A stretch of 64,000 bases of DNA from Polyangiaceae bacterium (GTDB lineage Bacteria > Myxococcota_A > Polyangia > Polyangiales > Polyangiaceae). A model generated the notes under the pieces. That model saw only the letters and a list, made by a program, of their open reading frames with translations. It was not told the origin of the DNA and did no database searches. Below, piece by piece: positions 33,836-42,661 of this stretch. Position 1 is the stretch's first letter; each line of letters starts with the position of its first letter. The translations under genes were made by a program, and so were the position numbers. The DNA lies in NCBI GenBank assembly GCA_025936115.1, contig JAICTZ010000007.1:62001-126000 (forward strand), written 5' to 3'.

Positions 33836-36793
33836 TCAGCGGCCGAAGGCCGACCAGAGCCAATATGCCGACGCGCCGTAACCGAGCCCGATCAGGCTCA
33901 GGCGAAAGCCCGGCGCGAACGGTTCGCTCCGCACGCGGTAGACGAGCGGCGCGAGGAAGCAGAAAACTCCGAAAATCGCCTGGCACACGAGCCCCGCGAC
34001 GAGCAGCGCGCCGAAGTGGAACGCGACGGCTAGCGCCGCGTACAGCCCCCAAAACCATAATAAAATCGCCGTCATCGGCACCCAAGCCGAGGATTTGGCG
34101 GGGAAGCCCAGCGCGCGCAGCGTGCCTGCGGGGAAGAACTGGAACGAGAACGCCGCGATGACGTTCAAAACACCCAAGCAAAAGAAGCGTCCCGCGGCGA
34201 CGTTCGGCGCGAGCAGCATGCCGCTCCAGATCGCGCTTGCCGCGTCGGGTGCCGCGACCATCAAGAGTAACGGCGACGCGCGGTGGCGCCCCTCGGTCAG
34301 GTAGAGCACCGAAAGAAAGACGATGATGCGACCCGCCACCGAAAACCAAAAGAACAGCTCGACGTCGAAGAGCGCCGCCGTCGCGTAAAAGGTCGCGATG
34401 ATGAGAGGCGCGACGCCGAGCAGCGGGATCCAGGGGCCGTACTCGTCGGGAAAGCCGAGCGCGCCGAGCGTCTTTTTCGGCAGCGTGAAGAGCGACAAGC
34501 CGAAAATCACCATGTAGGCCGCGTACCAAAACTCGGCACGCGCCGCCGGCGTCGGAATGGGCGACAGCGTGCTCAGACACGCCGCCGGACGAAACGCGTC
34601 GAGCCGCGCTCCGAGCTCACAAGCCGACGTGAACGAGAGCGACCAAGCCCGATCCCACACCGTGCCGAAGAGAGTGAGCAGCCCCGCGACACCTGCGCCG
34701 AGCAGCCAGAGCGTGCGCGGAACCGCGTTGACCCAGCCGAGGACTTTGAGTCCCGTCGCACCGACGACGAGCACGACGAAGGCGAGCAAATCCGCGTAAA
34801 ACGGGTTCTTCTGCGAATCACCGCGCCGAAAGCGTTCGGCGTCACGGGCGCGCAGACCCGCGAACGGCTCACTGAGCGGTTGGATCCGGCACGGCGGCTC
34901 GGCCACCTTCGCGGCGTCGAGAATCGCGTTCGTCGCAGCGCGCGCAGCCTCGTTCGCTGCCTCCATCGTCGCAAGATTCGTGTTCGTCTTGAGGTAGTCG
35001 GAAGCAAGGTAGAGATTTTCGAGAGCGGTGCGCGCCTCCGGTCTCAGATCCCAGCTATCGACGAGGTTGACGAGCAAGGGCTCGGCGTTGGTCAAGAGGT
35101 CCGGCTCGTCGGCGCGGCCTTCGGCCTGCTTCTGCTCGGCACGACGCACGCGCTCGCGGCGTGACAGACGGCCCTCCTTGCGCAAGCGCTCCACGATGTC
35201 GTCATCGATGTGCCATGGCGTCGTCGGGTGCAGCATGTCGTCCGCGAGCACGGGGCGCTCGCGGTTGAGCGATTGTTTGAGCTGGCGCCAGGTTTCTTCG
35301 GCGATCTCGCGGTAGTCGCAATCGCGCGCCGCTTTGCCGCTCGGGCTCGCGATGTCCCAGGCGGAGATGTCGACGGAGAGGATCGTGCGCACCCGGCCGT
35401 CGGCGTAGCGGGCGTTCGGGAAATCCGGCCAAAACTGTGACTGCGAGATGCTCGTGAGAGCCCACGCGGAATCGACGTGATTGACGTGACCGCGCGCGAT
35501 GGGCACGTCGGCCGTGAGGTAAAATTGAATGCCGTTCATCCATTCGACCTGATGACGGCCGAGCTCGAGCACGCCCGCGAGCTTCGGCTCGGCCGCGAGT
35601 AGCTCGGGTTGCTTTTCGAGCACCTCGGCCATCACTTCGACGGGTAGAGCAAAGATGAAGTGATCGGCCTCGATGCTCAGCGTCTCGACGCTTTCGGGCT
35701 CGGCGCGCACTTCACGTGCGAGCGCGGCGCCCGCGAGTCGTCGCGCGGCCGCCCGTTCCCGCCAGCGCGCGTGACGTTCCTCACGAGCGCGGGCGGCGCG
35801 GGCGTCCGTGGAGGGGTCGACGTCCGCCGCGTCGGCGCTCGCGTCCAACGGCGCTTCGCCGAGCGGCCCGGGCGCAACATCCAGCATCGGCGGCACCTCG
35901 GCGAGAAGTTCGGCGAGCGCCACGTCGGGCTCGCGCTCCCGCGTCTTCGAACGCCGCACGACGACACGCAAAACCCGCGTCTTTTCGGCGTCGAGCTCCA
36001 CGCGGTCGAGCTCCCAGCCGAGCCGATAATCGACACCCAGTTGCTCGGTCAAATGCGAAACCCACGGATCGATCCAGACGTCGTTGGTGGGGCCGTCCAA
36101 AATGCGATCGGTGTCGCGTGCGCCCGTGATGAGATCGAGCAGAAGCTGAATACCGACCTGCCCGACCGTGCGCGCGTTGGCTTTTTCAGCCTTGCTCGCG
36201 ACGAGATTACGCGTGACGCCGATCACGAGCAGGCGCTGGAAGGCTTCCGAGCGGTTACTCGCGTCGACATAGTCCCACCAGGACATGCGCTCGAGCGTCG
36301 CGATCCGTCGCGTGGTCGAGCTCGTCACGATCTTCCAGAGCTGCCACCAGATGAACACCAGATCATCGGTGCTGATTCCCATGTCGCCGAGCGCGGCGAC
36401 GTAGCGGAGCACGAGCTCGAACTCGGCCCAGGTGCGCGGCCGGTGCGCGGGCAGCGCGTAGGCTGGCGCCGCGTCGAACGCGAAGGTCATCGTATCGACC
36501 GCTTGCAAGTGCTCGGCGACGCTCTTGCCGTCGCGCGCCGGAATGCGCGCCATCGTGTCCGGCAGATGCCAATAGAAGCCGGGGAAGAAGCGAAAGCCGT
36601 GTTCTCCGGGCAGCGGCTGCCGTCCGCCGGTCGCGGTTCGTGCGACCCGCGTGCTGCGTGCCTTCCCGCCCGGCACGTCGCGTTGCTCGAAGACGCTCAC
36701 CGAGAAATGGCGTTCGGAGAGCTCGTGCGCCGCGCTGAGGCCCGCCACGCCCCCGCCGAGAATCACGACGCGACCGTGCTTTTCCTCCGGCAC
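33836..36793 (-). CDS. Phytoene desaturase-like FAD oxidoreductase fused to a duplicated multi-pass membrane domain
   Basis: This 985-aa protein has an N-terminal FAD domain with the dinucleotide motif VVILGGGVAGLSAAHEL, then FEQRDVPGGKA and GEHGFRFFPGFYWHL. This is the amine-oxidase/phytoene-desaturase type, usually acting on carotenoid or other isoprenoid substrates. A charged insert lies at about 295-365. From about residue 685 come roughly ten hydrophobic segments in two related halves: LGALGFPDEYGPWIP (Leu779) and LRALGFPAKSSAWVP (Leu895), 116 residues apart. I do not recognise this membrane part. The start is GTG 36793, only 27 bases from the divergent RNase H start, so promoters must lie inside the neighbouring coding sequence or one start is misplaced. 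Confidence 0.85.
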   Translation of the reverse strand: MPEEKHGRVVILGGGVAGLSAAHELSERHFSVSVFEQRDVPGGKARSTRVARTATGGRQPLPGEHGFRFFPGFYWHLPDTMARIPARDGKSVAEHLQAVDTMTFAFDAAPAYALPAHRPRTWAEFELVLRYVAALGDMGISTDDLVFIWWQLWKIVTSSTTRRIATLERMSWWDYVDASNRSEAFQRLLVIGVTRNLVASKAEKANARTVGQVGIQLLLDLITGARDTDRILDGPTNDVWIDPWVSHLTEQLGVDYRLGWELDRVELDAEKTRVLRVVVRRSKTREREPDVALAELLAEVPPMLDVAPGPLGEAPLDASADAADVDPSTDARAARAREERHARWRERAAARRLAGAALAREVRAEPESVETLSIEADHFIFALPVEVMAEVLEKQPELLAAEPKLAGVLELGRHQVEWMNGIQFYLTADVPIARGHVNHVDSAWALTSISQSQFWPDFPNARYADGRVRTILSVDISAWDIASPSGKAARDCDYREIAEETWRQLKQSLNRERPVLADDMLHPTTPWHIDDDIVERLRKEGRLSRRERVRRAEQKQAEGRADEPDLLTNAEPLLVNLVDSWDLRPEARTALENLYLASDYLKTNTNLATMEAANEAARAATNAILDAAKVAEPPCRIQPLSEPFAGLRARDAERFRRGDSQKNPFYADLLAFVVLVVGATGLKVLGWVNAVPRTLWLLGAGVAGLLTLFGTVWDRAWSLSFTSACELGARLDAFRPAACLSTLSPIPTPAARAEFWYAAYMVIFGLSLFTLPKKTLGALGFPDEYGPWIPLLGVAPLIIATFYATAALFDVELFFWFSVAGRIIVFLSVLYLTEGRHRASPLLLMVAAPDAASAIWSGMLLAPNVAAGRFFCLGVLNVIAAFSFQFFPAGTLRALGFPAKSSAWVPMTAILLWFWGLYAALAVAFHFGALLVAGLVCQAIFGVFCFLAPLVYRVRSEPFAPGFRLSLIGLGYGASAYWLWSAFGR

Positions 36794-36820
36794 GCCTTCT
36801 AGTTATATCACGCCATCCCC

Positions 36821-37453
36821 GTGCCTGATTTCACTTGTCGCGAATGTTCACGCCGTTTCGAGGTTCCCGAGGCCACCCTAGCTCGCTATCCAGGTTGGAC
36901 ACCGCAAGTCTGCTTGCGCTGCAAAGGCGCGCCGGCGCGCGCGACCCAGCGTGCGATTGCGTCTGTACGCGAAGAGAACCTCACGACTCAGGAAGTTCTC
37001 CGCAAATACCAGGGTGGCCCGAAGAGCGGAGTCTTCACGGACGGCGCGGCGGAACCGAACCCCGGCCCCGGCGGCTGGGGGGTCGTCCACGTCGAAAACG
37101 ATCGCATCGTGCGCGAAGAATGGGGTCACGAGCCCTCGACCACGAGCAACCGCATGGAACTCATGGCCCTGATTGCGGCTTGCCGCATCATCCCCGCCGG
37201 CACTACGGCCATTGTTTACAGCGACAGTCAACTCTGCGTCAGCACCTTCACCGAATGGGCACCGGCCTGGGAGGCGCGCGGCTGGAAGCGCAAAACTGGC
37301 GCCATCAAAAACCTCGATCTCGTCCAAGAACTCTATCGCACCCTGAAAACCCGCCCGGAGCTCACGCTTCAATGGATCAAGGCCCACGCCGGCAACCGCT
37401 GGAACGAATACGCCGACTCGCTCGCGACGGCCTACCGTCGCCAGGTGCGCTGA
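36821..37453 (+). CDS. rnhA: RNase HI-type ribonuclease with N-terminal zinc-ribbon-like module
   Basis: This 210-aa protein has an N-terminal ~45-residue module with two CxxC pairs (CREC, CLRC) that looks like a small zinc ribbon. The RNase H fold follows, with its catalytic acids in order: TDGAAEPNPGPGG (Asp), NRMELMALI (Glu), YSDSQL (Asp) and the HAGNRWNEYAD end. It cleaves RNA in RNA-DNA hybrids. The GTG 36821 start puts the first CxxC at residues 6-9. The added module may aid nucleic-acid binding; that is inference. Confidence 0.92.
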   Translation: MPDFTCRECSRRFEVPEATLARYPGWTPQVCLRCKGAPARATQRAIASVREENLTTQEVLRKYQGGPKSGVFTDGAAEPNPGPGGWGVVHVENDRIVREEWGHEPSTTSNRMELMALIAACRIIPAGTTAIVYSDSQLCVSTFTEWAPAWEARGWKRKTGAIKNLDLVQELYRTLKTRPELTLQWIKAHAGNRWNEYADSLATAYRRQVR

Positions 37454-37817
37454 GGGGCTGCCGCCTCTGGCCTCGCGTCGGACGCGGCGGGAAGGGTCTT
37501 CTGGGCGCAGCAAGCGTTGACCGTCATGAACAAGGGTCGAGCCCATCCCACCGATTCGGTTGTTTCACTCTGGCATCAGGCGACCGCGACGGTTCCGAAT
37601 GCCCAATGACAAAATGAAACGACCCAATTGGGGCGGAGGGGCCTTCGAGCGTCCACGACGCTTGCCCCCTCTCGAGCTCGTCCGGCAACGGATCGAACTA
37701 CTCCCCGGTCTCGAGTTGTTCCGCTGCGACAGCGCGAGCCTCGCCGTGCGGAGGGCAGCGCAGCCGCCCGTCGAGGAGCACAGTGCGTTTGACGCGTTTA
37801 TTATTGAACGATTACAC
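37454..37817. other. Intergenic region between RNase H and lipoprotein genes
   Basis: These 364 bases lie between convergent genes. The stretch 37560-37640 is noticeably AT-richer, and 37795-37815 contains AATAATAAA-like AT-rich sequence just past the lipoprotein stop (read on the minus strand), which may help termination. I find no convincing hairpin with a T-run, no RNA gene and no believable protein. Confidence 0.4.
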
Positions 37818-38084
37818 TCAGTTCTCGCCCGCTTTGCCGTCTTCGCCGCGCGCGCCGGTGCCCGCGCCACCACCGTGGGTCGTCGTTCCACCTCGGGCGC
37901 CGTTCGTTTCGCCGCTGCCACCCGCCGGCGCGCCGCCCGACCCGCCCAGTGCCGGCGCGCCCGCTTCACCGGGTTCACCCCCGGCTCCGTTCCTGTCATT
38001 CGACTGCTCCGACTTCTTCGACGCGCACGCGATTCCGAACAGGAAGGCGACGACGAGAAAACGGTGACGGAACAAGATCGCCAA
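37818..38084 (-). CDS. Small Gly-rich lipoprotein
   Basis: This 88-aa protein starts at TTG 38084, with an N-terminal Arg/His, a hydrophobic core FLVVAFLFGIAC giving a lipobox (Cys20), then a Gly/Ala/Ser-rich chain (GGEPGEAGAPALGGSGGAP) with no folded domain. It follows the larger lipoprotein gene 38105-38815 by 20 bases on the same strand, so the two may form a unit. No good Shine-Dalgarno precedes the TTG. The lipobox is the main support. Confidence 0.5.
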   Translation of the reverse strand: MAILFRHRFLVVAFLFGIACASKKSEQSNDRNGAGGEPGEAGAPALGGSGGAPAGGSGETNGARGGTTTHGGGAGTGARGEDGKAGEN

Positions 38085-38104
38085 AGTTCAGTTCACAGCG
38101 CTGA

Positions 38105-38815
38105 TCAGTCGCGCTGCACGCAGCCGTGAAGGTCGACCGTGAGCTCCTCGCCGTCGCACTTGGCCGGCTGCGAGTTTGCGGTGGTGCCGACCTCACCCGC
38201 CCGCACGCTCGTGACCGAATACTTGAAGTATTCGTGGAGCGAATCCGTCTCCAAGAAACCGATCTCGCCGGCAGTAACGCAATAGAGAGTATCGGGACTC
38301 GCGGTATCCCAGACCGAAAGCAGGTATCCGCCTGCGGTCAGGGGTTGGACGGCGTTCTGAACGGGCGAAGTGCCCCACTCCAGGCGAACCTCGCTCCGCC
38401 CGCGCTGCACCGTGTAGTAGACGGTTTCGTCAAACACGGTCGAGCCCACACTCTTGTCCGACGCTACGGTCGCCCCGTCGAAATTACCCTCGAGCTTCTG
38501 GATGTTGCTCGGACAATCGGGAGCCTCCGTGAAAAGCGGGGAGCTTCCGGTGCCGGCGCTTCCGCCCGGAACCGAGCCGCCGGTTCCTCCTTGCGCGCTT
38601 CCGCCCGCGCCACCCTGGGCGCTGCCACCGGAGCCAGCCGTCGAGCCGCCGGAGCCAGCCGTCGAGCCGCCGGAGCTACTCGTCGAACCGCCCGACCCGC
38701 TCGTTCCGCCCGTGGCGCTCGCGTCGTCATCACCGTTCGAGCAGCCGGACGAAAAAAATATGATGCCCGTCAAGAACATTGCTCGACCCGCATGACCGCT
38801 CACCCACAACTTCAT
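38105..38815 (-). CDS. Lipoprotein with Gly/Ser repeat linker, unknown function
   Basis: This 236-aa protein has a signal peptide with lipobox SSGC. A linker of repeated GGSTAGS and GGSAQGG units (about residues 38-85) follows, then a folded domain starting LFTEAPDCPSNIQKLEGNF and ending CDGEELTVDLHGCVQRD, with four Cys that could form disulphides. A beta-rich pattern (VYYTVQRGRSEVRLEW) suggests a small beta-sandwich on the cell surface. Such linkers are a hallmark of myxobacterial surface lipoproteins. I do not recognise the domain. Confidence 0.75.
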   Translation of the reverse strand: MKLWVSGHAGRAMFLTGIIFFSSGCSNGDDDASATGGTSGSGGSTSSSGGSTAGSGGSTAGSGGSAQGGAGGSAQGGTGGSVPGGSAGTGSSPLFTEAPDCPSNIQKLEGNFDGATVASDKSVGSTVFDETVYYTVQRGRSEVRLEWGTSPVQNAVQPLTAGGYLLSVWDTASPDTLYCVTAGEIGFLETDSLHEYFKYSVTSVRAGEVGTTANSQPAKCDGEELTVDLHGCVQRD

Positions 38816-39552
38816 CGCGAGCAGGGTAGCCGAGCCGCTCGTCTGCGTCCAACGCCTCCTCGAGCGCACCCCGCGGCCGCTCGCGGAAGCGGTTCGTGCA
38901 TCGTGTCGCAATCACTCGGACGAGATGGCTCAGCGGAGCATTGCGGAGTCATCGCTCCCGCATCGCACCGACAGGATCGCCACGAGCCCGCCAAGCACCA
39001 CCGCAGCTCTGCGCATCACAATGGGACACTATACACGACGACGTGATCGATGGGCTGTAGCGAACGTTCCGCTGCAATCGTTGCTCGCTGCGACTGACCG
39101 AAGAGCCACCATCTCCGGGAATCTCTTTCGGCATCCTTATTGTCGTCACGCACGTCGGTGGACCGTCGGTATGTGGTTCGGTTTGCGCTGCGACATGGAG
39201 GTCGCCCACGATAAAGCCTCGACAATCGCGTGGAGTGATACGCGTGCCGCACTCGCGCGCCGGCTCTCGCCTTAGGCGGTCGTTCTTTTGGCTGGGGCGA
39301 GCTCGCGCGGTGCGAGCAGGTTCAGGCGGGGCGGCGCATGAGCCGCGTGCTGCTCCGGAGGATGGAACGGGGCGCTCGAGCGTGGTCTTCGAGGCAGGAT
39401 GCAGCAGGCTCGACCGTTCGAGAGCGTTGGTGCGCGGGGGCGCATCGTTCGCCCGTGGCGGGTAGGAGCGGACGCGAGGAAAGGCCGATCGGGGTTCACG
39501 CGCAACGGCGGACGTGTTAACTCGCGGGGCGAACTTCGGAGGTCACGAGCTC
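38816..39552. other. Long intergenic region without a recognisable gene
   Basis: These 737 bases separate divergent lipoprotein genes. They must hold promoters for both, but that needs far less space. Base composition in 38930-39240 is less GC-biased and the strong third-position GC pattern of coding DNA is missing in every frame, so it does not look like a protein gene. It could hold a non-coding RNA or a worn-out gene remnant. No tRNA or repeat was seen. Confidence 0.5.
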
Positions 39553-40245
39553 ATGCGCATGCATTCGGTGGTCGTATCGCTCATTGGTTTTTCGGTCCTG
39601 GCGCTCGCTGGGTGTGGTGGCTCGAAGCAGCCGGCGGAGGAGCCGTCCGCTGCCAAGAGCGCGCCGCCCGACGAGCCGAAGAAGGACACGGCAAGCTCGG
39701 ACGAGGCCAAGAAGGAAGAGGTGAAAGCCGAGACCAAGTCGGACACGAAGCCGGCTGACTCCACCACCCCGCCCGAGGTCAAGCGCACCGCCAAGGACAT
39801 CATCACGGCGCCCGAGGTGACGTTCATGTTCAACTTCAACGACTCGGAGCCGAAAGAGAAGGCCGAGAAGGCCTGTAACTCGGAGGCCGGCGACGACGCG
39901 AAGAAGATGGCGCTCTGCATGAAGAAGGCGAGCAGCAAGTTCGAAGCCGACGGCATGCAGTTCAAGAAGGACAAAAAGGGGCAGTGGGTGTGGGTGACGA
40001 TCCGCCGCAAAGGCTCGACCGTCACGGTGCTGCACAACATCCCCATCGAGTTCGGCGACGACAAGCCGACCTCCGTCGTGCTCAAGCCGATCGGTAAGGA
40101 TACCGGGAAGCAGCCGAGCAAGCCCCCGAGCGAAGTCGTGATCGACGTGCCGAACGAGTTCGAGATCGCGCTCAAGGACCCGACGCACGGGCGGATGGTC
40201 TACGAAGCGAAGATCGGCATCATGAGCGACGATAAGGCGAAATAG
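39553..40245 (+). CDS. Lys/Glu/Asp-rich lipoprotein of unknown function
   Basis: This 230-aa protein starts at ATG 39553, with a signal peptide and lipobox LAGC. A highly charged low-complexity stretch (DEAKKEEVKAETKSDTKPAD) follows, then a compact domain with a QFKKDKKGQWVWVTIRRKG segment and a C-terminal VVIDVPNEFEIALKDP strand. It is probably anchored to the outer membrane facing the periplasm. No family is recognised. It is convergent with the PilZ gene at 40288. Confidence 0.75.
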   Translation: MRMHSVVVSLIGFSVLALAGCGGSKQPAEEPSAAKSAPPDEPKKDTASSDEAKKEEVKAETKSDTKPADSTTPPEVKRTAKDIITAPEVTFMFNFNDSEPKEKAEKACNSEAGDDAKKMALCMKKASSKFEADGMQFKKDKKGQWVWVTIRRKGSTVTVLHNIPIEFGDDKPTSVVLKPIGKDTGKQPSKPPSEVVIDVPNEFEIALKDPTHGRMVYEAKIGIMSDDKAK

Positions 40246-40248
40246 CCC

Positions 40249-40283
40249 GCCGCACGTCGCCGTTCACACGCCGCACGTCGCCG
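40249..40283. repeat. Short direct repeat between convergent genes
   Basis: GCCGCACGTCGCCG occurs at 40249-40262 and again at 40270-40283 (period 21), filling almost the whole 42-base gap between the lipoprotein and PilZ genes. It resembles the junction duplication at 9265-9293 in kind but not in sequence. Confidence 0.5.
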
Positions 40284-40287
40284 CCCG

Positions 40288-40707
40288 TCACTCGTCCACC
40301 TCGAGCGGCGCATGCTCGAGCAGGAACGACTGGATCGCGCGGCGCGCTTCGGCGTCAGGCGCCACGAAGCGCACGCCGAGGCCCACCGGCTCGCCCGAAT
40401 CGCTTTCGCGCGGCCGTGACCAACGCACCTCGCCGACGCAACAGAGTGGCTCGGCGAGCCGCGGCAGATGCAACTTCAGCTCCACGGTGCTGCCCACCGG
40501 CAGCTCGAGCTCGGTCACGATGAAGGCCCCGGCAGCCGAAAGATCACGCGTGACGCCGGTCGAGCACGCGGCGCTGCTCCGCACGTCGATGTCGATGTGC
40601 ACTTCGCAACGCACCCGATCGCGCCGCTCGTTCGTGCGAGCCGCGGCTCGGCGTGCGCGCGCCGTTCCCTGCTGCTCGGCGGGCGCGGCGTGCCCGGCGT
40701 GGCTCAC
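40288..40707 (-). CDS. PilZ-domain protein
   Basis: This 139-aa protein has the two parts of a c-di-GMP-binding PilZ site: the RxxxR motif in RRDRVRC and the D/NxSxxG motif in RDLSAAGAF. GVRFVAPD follows near the end. It starts at GTG 40707, overlapping the stop of the upstream FecR-like gene by four bases (GTGA), so they are translationally coupled. A role as a c-di-GMP-responsive effector working with that periplasmic protein, or with another nearby PilZ protein (42221), is plausible. Confidence 0.85.
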   Translation of the reverse strand: MSHAGHAAPAEQQGTARARRAAARTNERRDRVRCEVHIDIDVRSSAACSTGVTRDLSAAGAFIVTELELPVGSTVELKLHLPRLAEPLCCVGEVRWSRPRESDSGEPVGLGVRFVAPDAEARRAIQSFLLEHAPLEVDE

Positions 40708-42068
40708 GTGCCTCCACCCGACTGATCGGCGGGGCCACCCGCGACTTCGATGAAGTCGCGCCCGAGCGTCATGCCGCTGCCGTCTTTCACTTCGACGCGC
40801 ACGACCCAGGGTCCCTTGCCGGCACGCGCGGCGAGCACGCCGTGCAAGCGCGAGCCCTGCCGCGTGAATTCGACGGCGACCGGCTCGACGCCGACGCTCA
40901 CGGCAGGTTGAACCGCGACTTCCGTTCCGCCGCCCTCTTCGTCGACCTGAACGTCGATGTCGAGCGGCTTGCCGGGCCAATGCGGAGCACGCGACCCGAA
41001 CACCACCTTGGCTCGCGCGGTGCGAGGCATCAGCCAGAGGTCGCGCGCAGCGTCGGTGCCCGCAGCGCGCAACCGCACGAGAAACGGCTGTGCGCGGAAG
41101 AGACCGAGCGACGGCGGCGCCGGTGTGAACGTGCCCGCCGGACCGAAGCTCATCTCGACGCGTTCGGCGTGACGAAATCCGATACTCACGCCGGGCGGGA
41201 AGCGCACGATGCCCGCCGTATCGACGAAGGCTGCGGGCGGCAAGTTGACGCCGACGACGCACAGCGGACGTTCGAGCGCGTGCGCGCTCTCGATTCCGAC
41301 GCCGTCGACCGCGGCAACTCGGACCGAATAGTTGCCGGGCTCGAGCGCGGCGAAGCCGAACGGCGAGGCGGGAGTTTCCGTCTCGGTGTGCGCCACGACG
41401 CGCTTGCTCGCGGTATCGCGGATCTCGAGGCGATAAGCGCGCGCGCCGGCAACGGCGTCCCAGTGAAACGCGTCGAGCTCGGCGGGTTTGCCGTAAGAGA
41501 GCAGCACCGACGGCGCTCCGGCGAGGGACGGCGTTGGCAGCAACGGGCGCTTGGGCCCGCCCGGCACTTCGACGCTGCCAGGCTCGACGGCATGGAAGGG
41601 CGAGCCGTTCACGGAGACGGACGTGGTGCCTTCGGCGTTGGCGACCGCGATTTGCGAGCCTGCGACGATGCTCGCTTCGCCGCCAGCGACGAGGACGGAC
41701 GTTTTGCGCGGCGCCGAGACGACGACGGCGGTCGAGCCGTTTACGGGGATGTGCGCGTGTACGATGCCGGACTTGAGCATCACGGTGTAACTCGCCACGC
41801 GGTGACGCCCTGCGAGAGCGAGCTGTTGCGGCACCGTGATGACGCGCAGCTCGGCGTTACGTTCGGCGGTGAGCCGCGCGCCGCCGGGTAGCGCCCACTC
41901 GGCCCCCGCCGGTCCTACCTTGACTCCATTCGGGATCGGTTCGGCAGTGCCGAGCACGAGCGTCGGTCTGAGGACGGCGGCGGGCGAGCCCGCCAAAGCC
42001 AATCCAGCGCCGAAGAAACTGGTAATCGTGGAACCGAGGACGAGCGCAGCGACGAGCGGACGAGTCAC
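40704..42068 (-). CDS. Secreted FecR-like protein with fibronectin type III-like domain
   Basis: This ~454-aa protein has a signal peptide (cleavage near LALA-GSP) and a FecR-like beta region (MLKSGIVHAHIPVNG, VVVSAPRKTSVLVAGG). An FN3-like domain (FHWDAVAGARAYRLEIRD, then LEPGNYSVRVAAVDG) and a long beta-rich C-terminal half follow. Proteins of this layout are periplasmic or surface proteins in myxobacteria; the FecR-like part need not mean iron regulation. I chose GTG 42068; the frame also opens at TTG 42071. It is the first gene of the unit with the PilZ gene. Confidence 0.75.
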   Translation of the reverse strand: MTRPLVAALVLGSTITSFFGAGLALAGSPAAVLRPTLVLGTAEPIPNGVKVGPAGAEWALPGGARLTAERNAELRVITVPQQLALAGRHRVASYTVMLKSGIVHAHIPVNGSTAVVVSAPRKTSVLVAGGEASIVAGSQIAVANAEGTTSVSVNGSPFHAVEPGSVEVPGGPKRPLLPTPSLAGAPSVLLSYGKPAELDAFHWDAVAGARAYRLEIRDTASKRVVAHTETETPASPFGFAALEPGNYSVRVAAVDGVGIESAHALERPLCVVGVNLPPAAFVDTAGIVRFPPGVSIGFRHAERVEMSFGPAGTFTPAPPSLGLFRAQPFLVRLRAAGTDAARDLWLMPRTARAKVVFGSRAPHWPGKPLDIDVQVDEEGGGTEVAVQPAVSVGVEPVAVEFTRQGSRLHGVLAARAGKGPWVVRVEVKDGSGMTLGRDFIEVAGGPADQSGGGT

Positions 42069-42209
42069 CAAGGCCTAAACGGACCGGCAGTGCCGCAACT
42101 TGAGATTCGGCGACGGGGAGTACTCGAATTGCTGGGTGGACCTGCGCCCGTGTGGGACGGCGCGAACTTGGCCCACGCGACGCCGCCGACCTTACGATTT
42201 CGCCGAAGC

Positions 42210-42215
42210 AAGGAG
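42210..42215 (+). promoter_or_regulatory. Ribosome binding site for PilZ gene at 42221
   Basis: AAGGAG lies five bases before ATG 42221. It fixes this start against an in-frame upstream opening at 42152. Confidence 0.7.
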
Positions 42216-42220
42216 TCCCG

Positions 42221-42649
42221 ATGCCCCGATTGACCGCCCCGTCCCATCAGCGCCTGCCGCGCCGGCTACTCCGCCAACGTTGCCAGGTCGTGCGCGAACG
42301 CGATTTCAAGCTCATCGCGGATCGGGTCGTCGACGTGTCGGCATCGGGGGCGCTCGTGATGCCTGCCGATCCGGTGCTCACGGGCGAGCGCGTCATCCTC
42401 TCCTTTCAACTCCCGCATTCGCTGTATTGGGTCGACGCAGAAGCGTGGGTCACACGCGTGCTTCATGGCCGTCGGCCCGGCGAACATACGCGCGGCGTGG
42501 CGCTCGAGCTCGACGGCATGTCGGGCCTCAGTCGCTTCATGCTCGAGCGAGCGCTGCGCCATTTGCCGCCCGCGCCGCCGCGCTATCGCTCCGGGCGCCG
42601 TGCCAATCCGAATCTGCTCTCCGGTTTGGTGGGCGCGCCGAGCGTCTGA
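42221..42649 (+). CDS. PilZ-domain protein
   Basis: This 142-aa protein has an Arg-rich N-terminus (RRLLRQRC, fitting RxxxR) and the DVSASGALV box of a c-di-GMP-binding PilZ domain. YWVDAEAWVTRVL and RGVALELDGM supply the later strands. A good Shine-Dalgarno precedes the ATG. It is divergent from the FecR-like/PilZ pair and ends only 12 bases before the convergent recQ stop. Confidence 0.85.
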   Translation: MPRLTAPSHQRLPRRLLRQRCQVVRERDFKLIADRVVDVSASGALVMPADPVLTGERVILSFQLPHSLYWVDAEAWVTRVLHGRRPGEHTRGVALELDGMSGLSRFMLERALRHLPPAPPRYRSGRRANPNLLSGLVGAPSV

Positions 42650-42661
42650 CGCGCACGAGGT

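Noticed and set aside
37560-38129. 189-codon plus-strand frame opposite the small lipoprotein
   Set aside because: It is Arg/Ala-rich with no domain; the minus strand has a lipobox and typical Gly-rich linker.
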